The notes beneath the pieces were generated by a model. That model was given only the letters and a program-made list of their open reading frames with translations. It was not told where the DNA came from and made no database searches. From assembly GCA_944373065.1 (NCBI GenBank), contig CALWAJ010000017.1, positions 1 to 18,080 of the forward strand: a stretch of DNA of 18,080 nt. Direction: 5' to 3'. Source of the DNA: an uncultured Bacilli bacterium (GTDB lineage Bacteria; Bacillota_I; Bacilli_A; RF39; UBA660). Numbering within the stretch: position 1 is the first letter of the stretch; each line of letters opens with the position of its first letter. The position numbers and the translations under genes were made by a program. This document shows positions 15,495 to 18,080 of the stretch, piece by piece.

Positions 15495-16760
15495 TTAAAG
15501 CATACAAGTTGTTTGATTAATAAAGCTTAATAAAACTTGTATTAAAGTTGGTACTAAGAATAATGCTATAGCTGCTATTAATCTTATAATTAGCTTAGAC
15601 TGTGCTTCCTTAATAGCTTTATCATCTGATGAAAATACAGCTTTCACGAAATCTATGGCACTTAATAACACAACTAAAATTGGACCTATTACCTTTATAT
15701 AATTTAATATTGTTACTAGCATCCATCCAAGAGCACCTGGTGTTTGAGTATCAAATATATCTTCACATTCAATTTTTTTATTAAAATCTATAGTATCAAT
15801 ACTATCGATTCTTCTATTATTTAAAGAATTGATTATTTCATTAGTTTCATCTACATAATCTTCCATACTTTCAATTCTATTATTATATTCATCATCAGTA
15901 ATTTCACCATTTTTATGGGCTTCTTCTGTTTCAGTTTTACAACCTTGTACTTTTGTTTCTATCCCCTTTGATATATCTGTTATTTTATTTTTATAAGTAG
16001 GCGTATTAGTTACAAATACAGGCAAACTACTTGAACTGCTAATAGAAAAACTATTTTTAAGAAGAGGATCTACACCATCAAGAACTACTTGTAAAACATT
16101 GTTGTTATTATTATAAATATTGTCACAAGTTAATCCACCTACTTGGTCATTATAATATCCATCAAAGGTACTAGCAATTACATCTTCAAAATCATAAACT
16201 TTATCACTTGCTTCTTCAAAATCTCTACCAGTTTTACTTCTTTCTTTTGTACAACTAGTACCGTTATTATCAAAACATAAATCATCAAATGAAGAAATTG
16301 CCGAGAAATCTAAATAAGCATTATTGGGGCAAACAAACTCATTGGCTGTATGTTTTTTAGGAATTATTATATTATAATTACCACTGTCTGAGAAAATATA
16401 ACTATATATATTAAAACCTTTAGAATAAGGGGTATAACCAATAGTACCAGTTTCTGGATTTGTAGCTCCTTGGTATCCATCCCATCTTACTTTCCAAGTA
16501 TCATCTTTAAAATTATAATATATTGTTATAAGTCTTGGACCATAATTATTATTCATTTTATGATCAGTTGAATAACTACATACTAACATACATGTACCAT
16601 TATCTAAGCATGAATCGTTTAAATAATTAGATGATGAAACACCTGAAGAAGCACCACCTGAACCTCCACCAGGTGTAGCCTGTAGAGCATTAGCATCTAT
16701 TATATTTATAAATAAAATTCCAACTATTGCAATAATTATCAAAAAGTTTCTCTTTTTCAT
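15495..16760 (-). CDS. VirB2/TrbC-like protein with a large Cys-rich exported N-terminal domain
   Basis: This 421-residue protein is the first gene of the secretion operon. A signal peptide (about 1-26, hydrophobic core FLIIIAIVGILFINII, likely cleavage after ANA) leads a Gly/Ser linker and an exported domain of about 300 residues, with nine Cys before residue 335. The C-terminal 80 residues form two membrane helices (about 345-372, LGWMLVTILNYIKVIGPILVVL in part, and 389-414) joined by a short polar turn (FSSDDKAIKEAQSKL), the hairpin layout of VirB2/TrbC pilin-type subunits. It ends TTCML with a tenth Cys. Ordinary VirB2 proteins are about 100 residues, so the exported part is the oddity. 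ATG 16760 has TAGGAGAG upstream; the promoter is about 26 nt upstream of the ATG. The VirB2-like call rests on topology and position. Confidence 0.8.
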   Translation of the reverse strand: MKKRNFLIIIAIVGILFINIIDANALQATPGGGSGGASSGVSSSNYLNDSCLDNGTCMLVCSYSTDHKMNNNYGPRLITIYYNFKDDTWKVRWDGYQGATNPETGTIGYTPYSKGFNIYSYIFSDSGNYNIIIPKKHTANEFVCPNNAYLDFSAISSFDDLCFDNNGTSCTKERSKTGRDFEEASDKVYDFEDVIASTFDGYYNDQVGGLTCDNIYNNNNNVLQVVLDGVDPLLKNSFSISSSSSLPVFVTNTPTYKNKITDISKGIETKVQGCKTETEEAHKNGEITDDEYNNRIESMEDYVDETNEIINSLNNRRIDSIDTIDFNKKIECEDIFDTQTPGALGWMLVTILNYIKVIGPILVVLLSAIDFVKAVFSSDDKAIKEAQSKLIIRLIAAIALFLVPTLIQVLLSFINQTTCML

Positions 16761-16785
16761 AGATTTTCTCTCCTACCATGTTTCT

Positions 16786-16794
16786 ATTATAACA
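16786..16794 (-). promoter_or_regulatory. Extended -10 promoter of the T4SS operon
   Basis: TGTTATAAT on the minus strand lies about 26 nt before the first ATG of the operon, giving a short leader. At 17-18 nt upstream there is no good -35 box, which extended -10 promoters tolerate. The same nonamer precedes virD4. Confidence 0.65.
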
Positions 16795-16834
16795 TTAATC
16801 TTTTATCTTTGGTAGATGTTTTTTTAGAACAAAT

Positions 16835-16856
16835 AAAACAAAATAAATTTTGTTTT
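16835..16856. repeat. AT-rich perfect inverted repeat between tnpB and the T4SS operon
   Basis: AAAACAAAAT and ATTTTGTTTT are separated by 2 nt. On the minus strand TTTTATTTGTT follows, so it might be a weak terminator for transcripts from tnpB, or part of the right end of the TnpB element. The stem is almost purely A-T, so either role is tentative. Confidence 0.4.
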
Positions 16857-16858
16857 TA

Positions 16859-16991
16859 CCTTGTCGTTACCTCCAAGAATTCCTACTTCATAGATAGAGT
16901 AACCCCTATTCTCCATAGGCTTAAATTTCGATAGTCGCTACCGTACTAATTTATTTTTTCTATTAAATTGTTATTTTATCTAAAACATTAT
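16859..16991 (-). ncRNA. Candidate omegaRNA scaffold / right end of the TnpB element
   Basis: The segment just after the tnpB stop is less AT-rich than its surroundings and folds in minus-strand RNA: CGGUAG-CGA-CUAUCG (16929-16943, one G-U pair), CCUAU-GGAGA-AUAGG (16905-16919) and a longer-range GUUAC/GUAAC pair (16899-16903 with 16866-16870). The motif GAAGTAGGAATTC is like that seen in the right ends of IS200/IS605-family TnpB elements, from which guide RNAs are made. The 5' boundary probably lies inside tnpB. The exact 3' boundary, and so the start of the guide, is not clear; it should lie near 16835-16860. Confidence 0.6.
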
Positions 16992-18080
16992 CTATACTAT
17001 ACTAACTAAATTATAGTGTAACTTTAATCCTTCAAATAATATATTTAAACTTGCATTTATATCTCTATCATTATGTGATCCGCATTCTGGACAATCATAT
17101 TCTCTTATACTTAAATCTTTTAACTTACTATTCTTATAGCCACAATGACTACATATCTGACTACTTGGATAATAAGTATTTATCTTATAATAAAATTTAC
17201 CTTTTATCTTACATTTCCACTCTATTAAAGAACGTAATGTACTAACACATGCATCTGATAGACTTTTATTAAATGCTTTTTTCTTATCTTTAAACATATC
17301 TTTTACTTTTAAACTTTCTGTTACTATAATATCATGGTAATTCACTATCTCATTTGCAATATCGTTTAAATAATGTTTTCTATAATTTTTAATCTTAGTA
17401 TGTAACCTTGCTATTTTTTCTTTTGTCTTTAAATAATTCTTACTTCCTTTTTCTCTTCTTGATAACTCTTTTTGTAATCTCTTTAATCTCTTTTCATATT
17501 TAATTAATACTTTCAGATTACTATATTTAATACCATCACTTGTTATTACTAAATCTTTTATACCTAAATCTATTCCTACTATAGTAGTAGGTGTCACTTT
17601 TTCTATTAATATATCTTCTACTACAACTACACTTACATAGTATTTACCAGTAGATTCTCTTGATATAGTTGCATTTAATATCTTTCCTTCTATTTTATCT
17701 TTATTTCTAAAACCTCTTATTTTAACTTTTCCTAGTTTAGGTAATTTTATATTTCTATTTAATAAATCTACTTCTATATTACTATATTCTTTATCTTTAT
17801 AAGTACTTCTTATACAATTAGTTCTATAAGACTGTTTACTAAATTTACTTTTAAATTTAGGATAACCTTTTCTTTTAGCATAATAATCATTAAATGCTTT
17901 ACATAAATCATCTACAGCAGAACATAATACTGTTGAATCTACTTCTTTTAAAAACTCATTTTCTTCTTTTAATTTAGGTAAATCTTTATGTAAATCAAAT
18001 CTATTTATACTATTATTATCTTTTAAATAATTAAGATAATAATTATATACAAATCTTTTACATCCTAAAGTTTTATTAAT
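16992..18080 (-). CDS. tnpB: TnpB RNA-guided nuclease (5' end outside the window)
   Basis: The frame is open from the window edge (INKTLGCKRFVYNYYL, the usual TnpB N-terminus less about 15-20 residues) to TAG at 16992, giving 362 visible codons. A shorter reading from GTG at 17597 is internal and not the real start. RuvC residues are present: D in GIDLG (visible residue 171), E in VTESLKV (255) and the DRDINAS motif (338-344). A four-Cys zinc ribbon (CSHC at 310-313, CPEC at 330-333) lies before the last motif. Such proteins cut DNA guided by an omegaRNA from the element's right end and help the transposon persist. The catalytic set is complete, so the nuclease may be active. TnpA is not in view; it may lie to the right or be absent. 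Confidence 0.95.
   Translation of the reverse strand: MNKTLGCKRFVYNYYLNYLKDNNSINRFDLHKDLPKLKEENEFLKEVDSTVLCSAVDDLCKAFNDYYAKRKGYPKFKSKFSKQSYRTNCIRSTYKDKEYSNIEVDLLNRNIKLPKLGKVKIRGFRNKDKIEGKILNATISRESTGKYYVSVVVVEDILIEKVTPTTIVGIDLGIKDLVITSDGIKYSNLKVLIKYEKRLKRLQKELSRREKGSKNYLKTKEKIARLHTKIKNYRKHYLNDIANEIVNYHDIIVTESLKVKDMFKDKKKAFNKSLSDACVSTLRSLIEWKCKIKGKFYYKINTYYPSSQICSHCGYKNSKLKDLSIREYDCPECGSHNDRDINASLNILFEGLKLHYNLVSIV

Noticed and set aside
16992..17597. 201-residue protein starting at GTG 17597 as a truncated TnpB
   Set aside because: The frame stays open upstream to the window edge with typical TnpB N-terminal sequence, so the GTG is an internal Val codon.

Overview
The window reads as a low-GC Gram-positive (Bacillota) chromosome or integrated element. 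It is strongly AT-rich, has clear AGGAGG-type ribosome binding sites, carries the Firmicute division genes sepF and divIVA, and uses TGG for Trp with no need for TGA read-through. I cannot place it more precisely; an uncultured gut-type Bacilli or Clostridia lineage would fit. Every convincing gene is on the minus strand, so transcription runs from high to low coordinates.

Right edge (18080 to about 16860): a TnpB (IS200/IS605/IS607-type RNA-guided nuclease) with its catalytic residues present, cut by the window edge only at its N-terminus. A structured segment after its stop codon is probably the omegaRNA scaffold / element right end. No TnpA is visible.

Centre (16794 to 4937): a Gram-positive type IV secretion (conjugation-type) operon. 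It starts at an extended -10 promoter (TGTTATAAT) and ends at a strong intrinsic terminator. Gene order is: a VirB2-like protein with an unusually large Cys-rich exported N-terminal domain; a VirB6/TrbL-like polytopic channel protein; a PrgI-family membrane protein; a short TraC-like protein; the VirB4 ATPase; a membrane-anchored dual-domain cell-wall hydrolase (M23 plus a glucosaminidase-like domain, VirB1 role); two small bitopic membrane proteins of unknown family; and the VirD4/TraG coupling ATPase, which also has its own promoter. No relaxase, oriT or integrase is visible, so conjugation is not proven; a chromosomal protein- or DNA-secretion machine is equally open.

Left-centre (4908 to 980): a second operon from a good sigma-A-type promoter (TTGTCG, 17 bp, TATAAT). 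It encodes a HerA-like hexameric ATPase (HAS-barrel plus DUF87-type P-loop), SepF, DivIVA, a small alarmone synthetase of RelP/YwaC type, and a 144-residue predicted helical protein. It ends in an intrinsic terminator built into the last codons. Two near-perfect hairpins sit between genes here: one overlaps the divIVA stop codon and one masks the ribosome binding site of the last gene.

Left edge (893 to 1): a decayed Fic-domain gene (two in-frame TAA codons, one frameshift, shortened C-terminus), a 40-codon ORF with an excellent ribosome binding site, and promoter/RBS-like signals for a gene outside the window.

Taken together, three P-loop motor ATPases of the VirB4/VirD4/HerA superfamily lie beside two septum/pole-organising proteins. 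The most interesting hypothesis is a T4SS-like envelope machine genetically linked to the division site; this is inference from gene order only.
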